Assembly: GCA_016212695.1 (NCBI GenBank)
Contig: JACREX010000131.1
Coordinates: 1-36,706 of the forward strand
Direction: 5' to 3'
DNA length: 36,706 nucleotides
Source of the DNA: Bacteroidia bacterium
GTDB taxonomy: Bacteria > Bacteroidota > Bacteroidia > Bacteroidales > GWF2-35-48
In this document: piece after piece, positions 24,883 to 32,519 of the stretch
How positions within the stretch are numbered: position 1 is the stretch's first letter
Layout of the letters: the number at the start of each line of letters is the position of its first letter
The notes under the pieces: model-generated
Seen by the model: the letters and a program-made list of their open reading frames with translations, nothing else
Database searches by the model: none
Told to the model about the DNA's origin: nothing
Program-made: the position numbers and the translations under genes

Positions 24883-27183
24883 TTATTTAAATAGGGGTAT
24901 CCCTTTCCGGGTATAGTTTTTAGTAAAATATTTATTATACCCTTTGCGCCAGATTTTGCCTGCTTCAAGATTGAACATATCAAGATTGGGTATATCGTCT
25001 GTTAGTACCTCTGCATCGTCTGTTGCAATTTTTTCCGGTTCTAAAAATAAAGAGTCAAGACAGAATTCTTTTTGTTTCCCGCCGATCAATTTCAGACTGC
25101 TGAAATTAAGTTTGCCGGGGCTTGTTACAAATAATATATTTCTTTCGTCTTCTTTGCCTGCTGTGGGTAATAACCGCGTTTCCATTCCCGAAGCGCATAA
25201 TGTTTTGTAAACACAACGGCCCGATTTCCCGGCAACACCGCTTAAAAAGCCATTAAAATTTATGATGATGAACCCGGATTCTTTCAGCAATTTTTTTGTT
25301 TTTTTAAAACTCTCAAGCGTGAGAACATGCGATGGCCAGGTCTCTCCGTTAAACACATCAAAGACGATAAGATCGTATTTTTTTCCGGTGGTTTCAATAT
25401 AATGCCGGGCATCGTCAATAATGATACTTATATCATTTTCAAGTCCGAAAAAACACTTTGCAATGTAAGCCATTCTTTGGTCCAGGTCAACCGCGTCAAC
25501 AGAGCATTTATATTTTTTATGTAAAGCATTTGCCGATACTCCGCCGCCCAGCCCAAGCACTAAAACATCAGATTTTTCGGGCAGTTTGGCTGCCAGCGCC
25601 GAAATATAATCAATATAACCGAAAATGGATTTCCCCTGGTTGAGATTATAAAAATTCTGGCCCATCCTGTTTATAAACAATATCCTGTTTACAACATTCG
25701 CATTGCTTCCGGGAGAAGGCGGTTTCACCACATCGGAAACTAAAATCTGCCCCAGCAGGCCTTCAGAATAATATTGTATTTTGATATCGTCTGCAGCGGG
25801 TTTCTCTTTTTGTGAACCTATGGCAATCGCCAGCGCTACGAAAAACAAAACCGCCTTGTATTTTTTTTTCCTGATCAGCATCAGAAAAGGAATAATGCCC
25901 AACAGCAATCCGGTTACAACCGATGGCCCGGATATACCAAAAACAGGGATGATAAAGTAACCCGTCAGGAATAAACCCAGGATACTGCCCATAGAAGAAA
26001 ATGCGTAAACTTTTCCGGTAGTGTTTCCGCTTGCTTCTACTTTTACGGTTATATAACGGATCACGAGGGTGGGGATCGTTCCTAAAAACAACAGGGGCGG
26101 TAATATTAAAAATATACATATAATTAATACTGCCGCAACCGGATTAAAATCTTCAAAACATACCGTTAATCCATTCGAAATCCAGGGCATGAGCATAATG
26201 AAAACAGATGCCAGTAAAAGAATCCATGGAAAAGTATTTTCAGATGGTTTTCTGTCGGCAACAATTCCGCCTGCATAGTAACCTAAAGCAAGGCCGAACA
26301 ATGTTATCCCAATCACTGTTCCCCATACATATAATGAGGAACCGAAATACGGGGCAACCATTCGTGCAGAAAACAACTCGATAACCATTACCGCGACGCC
26401 TTCGAGCAGAGCCAAAAGATACATCGTATTTTTAACCGTGGCATTATCTTGTTTTTTTATCGCAGCGCTATCTGTTTTTTCTTTAATGGTATTCTTTTTC
26501 TCACTTATAACGGGACTATTTACAGCAGGCGCATTTTTAAATTTTTTTCTTGTGACAACAAAAATCAAAAAAACAATTGCAAGAGCCGATGCAGCGATCA
26601 GCGTTCCGGCCTTTAAGCCCATAAAAGGAATAATGTAAAAACTGAATAAAAATGTTGCGATAATGCCGCCGATGGTTGAGGTGAAATAGGTGAGCCCCGC
26701 AACATGGCCGATATTTTCAAGTTTCCGGGATAAATATTTTACCGATAACGGGCCTACGGTACCAAAACAAACAACAGGCGGAAGCAGGAGCAACATGCAT
26801 GTTACAATAACGCCGATACTGAGATTCATTTTCGCCGTTATGGCCATTACAAAGACAGATGTATAGGGCATCAGAAAAACCAGTAGGGCAGATACAGAAA
26901 CTACAAAAATAAGAAATTTCGAACTGTTTTGTTTTTTTGACAAAGCGCCTCCGAGAGAGTACCCTGCAGCAAGCCCTGCAATGGTAATGGCAAGCACCGC
27001 TGTCCATACGTATAATGATGTACCGTAAAACGGAGCGACAAGTTTTGCGCTTATGATCTCAACAGCCATTAATGCACCGCCCTCGATGAGCAGCAATAAG
27101 AACAGATACCAGTTTGTACTGATTACAGAATCTTTTATTCGCATAGAAATAATCGGGTAAACCGCAAATATACTCTTTTTCAT
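24883..27183 (-). CDS. fused duplicated membrane domain / spermidine-synthase-like protein
   Basis: This 766-residue protein has three parts. Residues 24-212 and 253-440 are two homologous membrane halves of about six segments each: compare LLIEGGALMAVEIISAKLVAPFYGTSLYVW with LALLEGVAVMVIELFSARMVAPYFGSSLYVW. A charged linker (213-250, Lys/Glu-rich) separates them. Residues about 465-745 form a class I SAM-methyltransferase-fold domain like spermidine synthase (LVLGLGGGVSANAL, VDAVDLDQ, IIDDARHYIE, DLIVFDVFNGETWP). The canonical aminopropyltransferase GGGDG motif is changed to GGGVS, so spermidine synthesis should not be assumed. Proteins of this class are annotated as fused MFS/spermidine synthase, and their reaction is unclear to me. 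The gene is divergent from the PqqD-like gene, with 187 bases between the starts. Confidence 0.8.
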   Translation of the reverse strand: MKKSIFAVYPIISMRIKDSVISTNWYLFLLLLIEGGALMAVEIISAKLVAPFYGTSLYVWTAVLAITIAGLAAGYSLGGALSKKQNSSKFLIFVVSVSALLVFLMPYTSVFVMAITAKMNLSIGVIVTCMLLLLPPVVCFGTVGPLSVKYLSRKLENIGHVAGLTYFTSTIGGIIATFLFSFYIIPFMGLKAGTLIAASALAIVFLIFVVTRKKFKNAPAVNSPVISEKKNTIKEKTDSAAIKKQDNATVKNTMYLLALLEGVAVMVIELFSARMVAPYFGSSLYVWGTVIGITLFGLALGYYAGGIVADRKPSENTFPWILLLASVFIMLMPWISNGLTVCFEDFNPVAAVLIICIFLILPPLLFLGTIPTLVIRYITVKVEASGNTTGKVYAFSSMGSILGLFLTGYFIIPVFGISGPSVVTGLLLGIIPFLMLIRKKKYKAVLFFVALAIAIGSQKEKPAADDIKIQYYSEGLLGQILVSDVVKPPSPGSNANVVNRILFINRMGQNFYNLNQGKSIFGYIDYISALAAKLPEKSDVLVLGLGGGVSANALHKKYKCSVDAVDLDQRMAYIAKCFFGLENDISIIIDDARHYIETTGKKYDLIVFDVFNGETWPSHVLTLESFKKTKKLLKESGFIIINFNGFLSGVAGKSGRCVYKTLCASGMETRLLPTAGKEDERNILFVTSPGKLNFSSLKLIGGKQKEFCLDSLFLEPEKIATDDAEVLTDDIPNLDMFNLEAGKIWRKGYNKYFTKNYTRKGIPLFK

Positions 27184-27370
27184 TTGTCTAAAATCTATTT
27201 AATATGTCAAACCCCGACTTGTCGTAGCAAGTTTATGATTCTTGAATAATACTAAATTGTTCAGATTTCTTTAATTTTATAAAATAATTACGGAATTTTA
27301 TAACTTTTCTTTGATATAAGTACCTATTTTTGCTCCCTTGAAAGTAATGTAATAAAAACTAAACTGATTT

Positions 27371-27613
27371 ATGAAGATAAAAAAGAATATTGCAGTGAGC
27401 GAAACAGGTTTTGTTTTCGACCCCACAACCGGCGATTCATACTCATTAAACCCGATAGGCGCTGAGATCATGACCCTGATGAAAGAAGGCAAAGAGTTGC
27501 CAGATATACAAAAGTTTGTACTTGATAAATATGATGTGGATAAGGCAACTTTTGAAAAATCGTATCTTGATTTTATGAACATGATCCGGCAGTTTCACCT
27601 TACCGAAGAATAA
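27371..27613 (+). CDS. PqqD-like small protein (RRE fold)
   Basis: This 80-residue protein matches the PqqD/RiPP-recognition-element pattern: VSETGFVFDPTTGDSYSLNPIGAEIMTLMKEGK (strands then helix) followed by a C-terminal winged-helix part (VDKATFEKSYLDFMNMI). PqqD-type domains bind leader peptides and present them to modifying enzymes. No radical SAM enzyme, precursor peptide or pqq gene lies nearby, so PQQ synthesis is not supported. The protein ends in Glu-Glu. The stop is 2 bases before the ATG of the ATP-grasp gene, indicating a tight operon. A TATTTTTG at 27325-27332 could be the -7 box, but a -33 box is not evident. Confidence 0.82.
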   Translation: MKIKKNIAVSETGFVFDPTTGDSYSLNPIGAEIMTLMKEGKELPDIQKFVLDKYDVDKATFEKSYLDFMNMIRQFHLTEE

Positions 27614-27615
27614 TC

Positions 27616-28662
27616 ATGAAAAAGAAAAAAATAACAGTTGCTGTTTCCGGTTTAAATAATACCGATAATCCCGGGCCGGGCATTCCTGTGATCAGGGGCA
27701 TCCGCGAGTCAAAAGAATTCGATGTGCGGATCATCGGCCTTGCTTATGAAAACCTTGAGCCGGGCATCTATCTTCACGATATTGTTGACAAAACCTACCA
27801 GATCCCTTATCCGTCTGCAGGAACCGATCCATTGATCCAGCGGATTGAATATATCCATTCGGTTGAAAAAATTGATGTGATCATTCCGAATTTTGATGCC
27901 GAACTTTATAGTTTCATGCGTTCTTCTGATGTTTTGAAAGAGATGAAAATCCACACCTTCCTGCCCACAATGGAGCAGTTCGAAGAGCGCCACAAATCGA
28001 ATCTCCCGGCATTCGGGAAAAAATACGGCATAACTGTTCCGTTCAGCCGCCCCATATTCGGAGAAAATGAAATATTCGGATTAACGGCAGATTTCACATA
28101 CCCGTTATTGGTGAAAGGGAAATATTATGATGCTTATGTCGCCTATAATCCCGAACAGGTGCGGATGTATTTCAATAAGATCGCTTCCAAGTGGGGACTA
28201 CCGATCATTATCCAGGAATTTATTCACGGAACCGAAGTGAATGTGATAGCGCTGGGCGATGGCAAAGGCAATACCATTGGCGCTGTTCCTATGAGAAAAC
28301 AATATATCACCGATAAAGGAAAAGCATGGGGCGGAATCACGCTCGACGATGAAAACATGCTGGAACTGACCCGCAAAATAATCGGGCAAACCAAATGGAG
28401 GGGCGGTATGGAGTTTGAGCTTATTAAAACAATTTCGAACGATCTTTTCCTGATAGAGATCAATCCGAGGATTCCGGCATGGGTGTACCTTGCCGTAGGA
28501 GCCGGACAAAATCTGCCGGAAGCGCTGATAAAACTTGCCCTTGGAATGGAGGTGAAACCGTATGAAAGTTACCAGGTAGGAAAATTATTCATCCGGTTTT
28601 CTATGGATATGATTGTTGAACTGGAAGAATTCGAGAAGCTTTCTACGTTTGGGGAATTGTAA
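27616..28662 (+). CDS. ATP-grasp ligase of unknown substrate
   Basis: This 348-residue enzyme couples ATP hydrolysis to joining a carboxylate to an amine or thiol through an acyl phosphate. It has a Rossmann-like pre-ATP-grasp domain (residues 1-115, with NPGPGIPVIRGIRE and a PNFDAE loop) like PylC or carbamoyl-phosphate synthase large-subunit relatives. The ATP-grasp fold follows: YPLLVKGKYYDAYVA (K167, K169), IIIQEFIHGTEVNV (E201), FELI (E266, E268) and metal-binding LIEINPRIPAW (E281, N283, R285). All expected nucleotide and metal ligands appear present, so it should be active. It is 2 bases downstream of the PqqD-like gene. The substrate is unknown. Amino acid or peptide ligation is likeliest by family. 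Confidence 0.85.
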   Translation: MKKKKITVAVSGLNNTDNPGPGIPVIRGIRESKEFDVRIIGLAYENLEPGIYLHDIVDKTYQIPYPSAGTDPLIQRIEYIHSVEKIDVIIPNFDAELYSFMRSSDVLKEMKIHTFLPTMEQFEERHKSNLPAFGKKYGITVPFSRPIFGENEIFGLTADFTYPLLVKGKYYDAYVAYNPEQVRMYFNKIASKWGLPIIIQEFIHGTEVNVIALGDGKGNTIGAVPMRKQYITDKGKAWGGITLDDENMLELTRKIIGQTKWRGGMEFELIKTISNDLFLIEINPRIPAWVYLAVGAGQNLPEALIKLALGMEVKPYESYQVGKLFIRFSMDMIVELEEFEKLSTFGEL

Positions 28663-28671
28663 ATAAAACAT

Positions 28672-28695
28672 ACTTCGACTTCACTCAGTATGACA
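28672..28695 (+). repeat. short dispersed repeat (acttcgacttcactcagtatgaca)
   Basis: This matches the acttcgac...ctcagt-tgaca type of intergenic repeat common in Bacteroidota, by recollection. It is 9 bases after the stop of the ATP-grasp gene and, with the repeat at 28749, fills the 156-base gap before the PLP enzyme gene. Confidence 0.5.
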
Positions 28696-28748
28696 AAAAG
28701 TAAAATGAAAAAAGTAACATAAAATCTAAAAATCGGACACTGAACTGA

Positions 28749-28770
28749 ACATTGAGCCTGTCGAAATGTG
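28749..28770 (+). repeat. short dispersed repeat, inverse copy of 24311-24332
   Basis: The 22-base sequence acattgagcctgtcgaaatgtg is the exact reverse complement of 24311-24332, and both lie in intergenic DNA. The sequence is flanked by a further tcgaagtggccga, suggesting a partly degenerate tandem of the same unit. Confidence 0.75.
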
Positions 28771-28818
28771 TCGAAGTGGCCGAAAAAATCGTAAATCCAA
28801 AATCATAAATTATACAAT

Positions 28819-30183
28819 ATGGCAACAAAGAAATTACCTTTTGAAAGACCGTTAATAAAAAAATTAAATGTCGGTATTCCCAACAAATTTGGGCTTAAAA
28901 CAGAATACGATCCCATCACTCACATTGACGGCGTGGCAATAAAAGACCTCATCAATCAGTTTGGCTCTCCGTTTTATGTGATTTCTGAAAAAACCATCCG
29001 TGAAACATACCGGGAGGCAAAGAGGGCGTTTACCACCCGTTATCCGAAGGTGCAGTTTGCCTGGTCGTATAAAACCAATTACCTTAATGCCGTGTGCAAT
29101 GTCTTTCACCAGGAAGGCTCATGGGCAGAAGTTGTTTCGGGTTTTGAATATGACAAAGCCATAGCAAACAGGGTGCAGGGTCAACATATTATTTTTAACG
29201 GACCTGATAAAACCGAGGCAGATATCAGGAAAGCCATTGTAAATGGTTCGCTGATTCATATCGACCATTTCGACGAATTATACACGATTATTGAACTCAG
29301 TGAACAAATGGAGCAGAAGCCCAAAGTCTCTATCCGGGTGAATATGGATACGGGAATTTATCCAATCTGGAGCCGCTTTGGATTCAATTACGAAAACGGG
29401 GAAGCCTGGGAAGCCCTGAACCGGATCATGCTCAGCAAAAAACTTGAACTGATGGGGCTTCATGCACATATCGGCACGTATATCATGGTACCTTGGGCAT
29501 ATGGCCATGCAGCAGCCAAACTTGCCGATCTGGCCGTGGGCATACAGAAAAAATTCAACCATCATATAAAATATATTGACACAGGGGGCGGCTTTGCATC
29601 AAAGAATACACTGAAGGGCGCATTCATACCCGGCAGCGATACCTGCCCCACATTCGACGCATATGCAGAGGCTATAACAAGCGCCATCATCAATTCCGGG
29701 ATTCATCCCGAACACATGCCGATTCTAATTCTTGAAACGGGCAGGGCGCTGATTGATGATTCCGGCTCGCTGATAGGAAGCGTTATTGCTATTAAGCGCC
29801 TTGCCGAAGGGAAACGGGCGATGGTAGTGGATATCGGCGTAAACCTGCTCTTCACGTCGTTCTGGTATGAGCACAAAATCACACCTGCACAGCCTTTCAC
29901 ACACTATACGGAAGATACTGTTATTTATGGACCGTTGTGCATGAATATTGATGTGATCCGCGATAATATTTCTTTCCCCCTGCTGAACAAGGGCGATCAT
30001 TTTGTCATCAGCCGTATTGGCGCTTACAACATGACACAGTGGATGCAGTTCATCACGCTCCGGCCCAATATTGTTATGATTGATATGGACGGGAAACCCC
30101 ATATCATAAGAAAAGGAGAAACCAATGATTCAGTTACCTCACAAGAGGTGGTTCCGGATTATCTGAAAAAAATAACCGTATAG
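28819..30183 (+). CDS. fold-type III PLP-dependent decarboxylase homologue (LysA-like)
   Basis: This 454-residue enzyme belongs to the diaminopimelate/ornithine decarboxylase group. Visible residues are the PLP lysine in AWSYKTN (K85), HAHIGTY (H217), the phosphate-binding DTGGGFAS (G256-G258), ETGRALID (E306, R309), the catalytic cysteine in YGPLCMNID (C374) and GAYNM (Y403). The E-P-G-R motif of LysA is E-T-G-R here, HIGSQ is HIGTY, and the C374 neighbourhood differs from the LysA consensus C-E-S-x-D, so the substrate is probably not meso-diaminopimelate. It lies 156 bases downstream of the ATP-grasp gene, on the same strand, across dispersed repeats. It is intact and may use the upstream transcript or its own promoter. 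Possible products are an amine or modified amino acid for the ligase. This is inference. Confidence 0.83.
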   Translation: MATKKLPFERPLIKKLNVGIPNKFGLKTEYDPITHIDGVAIKDLINQFGSPFYVISEKTIRETYREAKRAFTTRYPKVQFAWSYKTNYLNAVCNVFHQEGSWAEVVSGFEYDKAIANRVQGQHIIFNGPDKTEADIRKAIVNGSLIHIDHFDELYTIIELSEQMEQKPKVSIRVNMDTGIYPIWSRFGFNYENGEAWEALNRIMLSKKLELMGLHAHIGTYIMVPWAYGHAAAKLADLAVGIQKKFNHHIKYIDTGGGFASKNTLKGAFIPGSDTCPTFDAYAEAITSAIINSGIHPEHMPILILETGRALIDDSGSLIGSVIAIKRLAEGKRAMVVDIGVNLLFTSFWYEHKITPAQPFTHYTEDTVIYGPLCMNIDVIRDNISFPLLNKGDHFVISRIGAYNMTQWMQFITLRPNIVMIDMDGKPHIIRKGETNDSVTSQEVVPDYLKKITV

Positions 30184-30217
30184 TTCAAGTACTGTATTTG
30201 AAAAGAAATTTGAATAC

Positions 30218-30654
30218 ATGAGAATCATTTCCTTTCTTATTATTGCCATGGTATTTTCAACATTATATTCTTCTGCCCAAAAACAGAACAAAGATTCGCT
30301 TTTAAATCTGATTAAAACGGCTAAACAAGACACAATCCGGATTAAAGCCTTTTCCTCGTTGGGATTTGTGAAAATATGAAGCCCTTTACAAATCATGTTA
30401 CGAAATTGCAAAAAGGTGATACTGTTTATTTGTTTTCTGATGGTTTTCAGACTCAGTTCGGCGGGCCTGACGGAACAAAATTTAAGACCGCACGGTTTAA
30501 AGAATTACTAGTGTCAGTTTCTTCGAAACCCATGAAAGAACAACGCATGATACTTAATGAAACGCTTGAAAACTGGAAGAATCATCTCAACCCGGAAACA
30601 AATCAGCTTTTTGAGCAAACCGATGACATTACCCTTCTGGCAATCCATATCTGA
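30218..30654 (+). pseudogene. remnant of a SpoIIE/PP2C-type phosphatase with large internal deletion
   Basis: The first part (ATG 30218 to TGA 30377-30379, 53 residues) is a signal peptide (MRIISFLIIAMVFSTLYSSAQ) followed by KDSLLNLIKTAKQDTIRIKAF, which is the start of the periplasmic TPR region seen in Bacteroidota TPR-SpoIIE proteins. The second part (30376-30654, 92 residues, different frame) begins KPFTNHVTKLQKGDTVYLFSDGFQTQFGG and ends QTDDITLLAIHI, the last motifs of the SpoIIE catalytic domain. The transmembrane segment and most of the catalytic domain (several hundred residues) are missing and the frame shifts at the join. No product is likely. Confidence 0.85.
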
Positions 30655-30686
30655 CACGGTAAATTTTTACAACAACAGTTTTTAAA

Positions 30687-30717
30687 TTTGTAAACTATAC
30701 GGAAAACTCTACCTTTA
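30687..30717 (+). promoter_or_regulatory. promoter of ettA
   Basis: TTTG (30687-30690) is separated by exactly 19 bases from TACCTTTA (30710-30717), close to the Bacteroidota consensus TTTG-N19-TAnnTTTG (last base A). Transcription would begin near 30724, about 14 bases before the ATG at 30738. Confidence 0.65.
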
Positions 30718-30737
30718 CAATCCTTAACCGCAAAGAT

Positions 30738-32417
30738 ATGGCAGACGATAAAAAAATAATTTTTTCCATGGTGGGTGTGAACAAAATATTTCCGCCGCAC
30801 AAACAGGTTTTAAAAGATATTTATCTTTCTTTTTTTTATGGCGCAAAAATCGGTATCATCGGCCTTAATGGTTCGGGAAAATCTACTTTGCTGAAAATTA
30901 TCGCCGGCGTAGAAAAATCATTCCAGGGCGAGGTGGTATCCGATAAAGAATATTCCGTTGGCCTCCTTGAGCAGGAACCGGCGCTTGATGATGCAAAAAC
31001 CGTTAAAGAGATTGTGGAAGAAGGCGTGCAGGATGTGGTTAACCTGATGAAAGAGTATGAGGAAATTAATTTAAAATTTTCTGAGCCCATGAGCGACGAC
31101 GAGATGAATAAGCTCATAGAGAAGCAGGGCGCAATCACTGAAAAAATTGACCAGGTGAACGGATGGGAACTCGACCACAAGCTCGAGAGAGCCATGGATG
31201 CTCTACGCTGTCCTGAGAGCGACCGGATCATAGGAACGCTTTCAGGGGGAGAAAAAAGGCGGGTGGCATTGTGCCGGCTGCTCCTTAAAGAACCGGATGT
31301 GCTGCTCCTTGACGAACCAACCAATCACCTTGATGCGGAATCCATACAATGGCTCGAAATGCATTTGCAGCAATACAAAGGAACGGTGATTGCCATCACG
31401 CATGACCGTTATTTTCTCGATAATGTTGCGGGATGGATTCTTGAACTGGATCGCGGCGAAGGGATTCCCTGGCAGGGAAATTACACCTCATGGCTGGAGC
31501 AAAAAACAAAAAGATTTGAACTTGAGCAAAAGCAAACAGGCAAGAGACAGAAAACACTGGAGCGGGAATTAGAATGGGTTCGCATGTCGCCCAAGGCCCG
31601 TCGTGCAAAAGGAAAAGCCAGGCTGAATGCATATGAGAAAATGTTGAACGAAGATACTAAGGAAAAAGAAGAACGTCTCGAAATATTTATTCCGAACGGC
31701 CCGCGCTTAGGCCGGATGGTAATAGAAGCGCAAAGCGTTGCAAAAGCATTCGACGAAAAAGTGCTGTATGACAACCTGAATTTCTCATTGCCGCCCGCAG
31801 GAATTGTCGGTGTAATCGGGCCTAACGGAGCCGGAAAAACAACCTTGTTCCGGCTTATCATGGGCCAGGAAAAACCGGATAAAGGTTCGTTTAAAACAGG
31901 CGAAACCGTGAAGGTGGGATATGTGGACCAGGCTCACACCGCCATTGACCCTGAGAAGACAGTTTTCGAAGTAATCTCCGGAGGATTAGAATTCATAAAA
32001 CTTGGAGACAGAACCATGAATGCACGCGCATATGTTGCCCGGTTCAACTTCAGCGGCGCCGACCAGGAAAAAAAATGCGGTATCCTTTCCGGAGGAGAAA
32101 GGAACAGGCTGCACCTGGCATTAACTCTGAAAGAAGAAGCAAACGTGCTTTTACTCGACGAGCCTACCAATGATATTGATGTGAATACGCTGCGAGCCCT
32201 TGAAGAAGGCCTTGAAAATTTTGCGGGATGCGCGGTTATTATTTCACACGACCGATGGTTTCTCGACCGGGTAGCAACCCATATCCTGGCATTTGAGGGA
32301 AATTCGCAAGCCTGTTTCTTTGAAGGGTCGTATTCCGAATATGAAGAAAACAGGAAAAAACGAATGGGCGACGAGGGACCAAAGAGAATCCGGTATAAAA
32401 AACTGATAGAAAATTAG
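30738..32417 (+). CDS. ettA: energy-dependent translational throttle protein EttA (ABC-F)
   Basis: This 559-residue protein has two ABC ATPase domains without membrane segments. EttA binds the ribosomal E site and adjusts early translation to the ATP/ADP ratio. First domain: Walker A GLNGSGKST (42-50), arm insertion (about 85-135, EEGVQDVVNLMKEYEEI), signature LSGGEKRR (168-175), Walker B LLLDEPTNHLD. Linker (about 243-320) is basic (WVRMSPKARRAKGKARLNAYEKM), a typical EttA segment. Second domain: GPNGAGKTT (361-369), LSGGERNRLHLAL, LLLDEPTNDID, ISHDRWFLDR. The C-terminus KKRMGDEGPKRIRYKKL is also typical of EttA. Length matches E. coli EttA (555). It has its own promoter and follows the phosphatase remnant. 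Confidence 0.95.
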   Translation: MADDKKIIFSMVGVNKIFPPHKQVLKDIYLSFFYGAKIGIIGLNGSGKSTLLKIIAGVEKSFQGEVVSDKEYSVGLLEQEPALDDAKTVKEIVEEGVQDVVNLMKEYEEINLKFSEPMSDDEMNKLIEKQGAITEKIDQVNGWELDHKLERAMDALRCPESDRIIGTLSGGEKRRVALCRLLLKEPDVLLLDEPTNHLDAESIQWLEMHLQQYKGTVIAITHDRYFLDNVAGWILELDRGEGIPWQGNYTSWLEQKTKRFELEQKQTGKRQKTLERELEWVRMSPKARRAKGKARLNAYEKMLNEDTKEKEERLEIFIPNGPRLGRMVIEAQSVAKAFDEKVLYDNLNFSLPPAGIVGVIGPNGAGKTTLFRLIMGQEKPDKGSFKTGETVKVGYVDQAHTAIDPEKTVFEVISGGLEFIKLGDRTMNARAYVARFNFSGADQEKKCGILSGGERNRLHLALTLKEEANVLLLDEPTNDIDVNTLRALEEGLENFAGCAVIISHDRWFLDRVATHILAFEGNSQACFFEGSYSEYEENRKKRMGDEGPKRIRYKKLIEN

Positions 32418-32519
32418 AGGGCAAAGTACGTTTGAAAATAAACCGTTTTGGTCATTGGAATTTATGCATATCAGCAGACGGGTGTTTTATGCATTTTGTT
32501 CGTGACGCTAAAAAATATC

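Noticed and set aside
24883-27183. Spermidine synthase speE
   Set aside because: The GGGDG motif is altered and a duplicated membrane part is fused to it, so the classical reaction cannot be assumed.
27371-27613. PQQ biosynthesis gene pqqD
   Set aside because: No pqqA, pqqB, pqqC or pqqE accompanies it and the neighbours are an ATP-grasp ligase and a PLP enzyme, so PQQ synthesis is not supported.
28819-30183. Diaminopimelate decarboxylase lysA
   Set aside because: The general fold and PLP lysine fit, but the substrate-side motifs (ETGR in place of EPGR, and no C-E-S-x-D after the PL) differ, so the symbol lysA is not justified.
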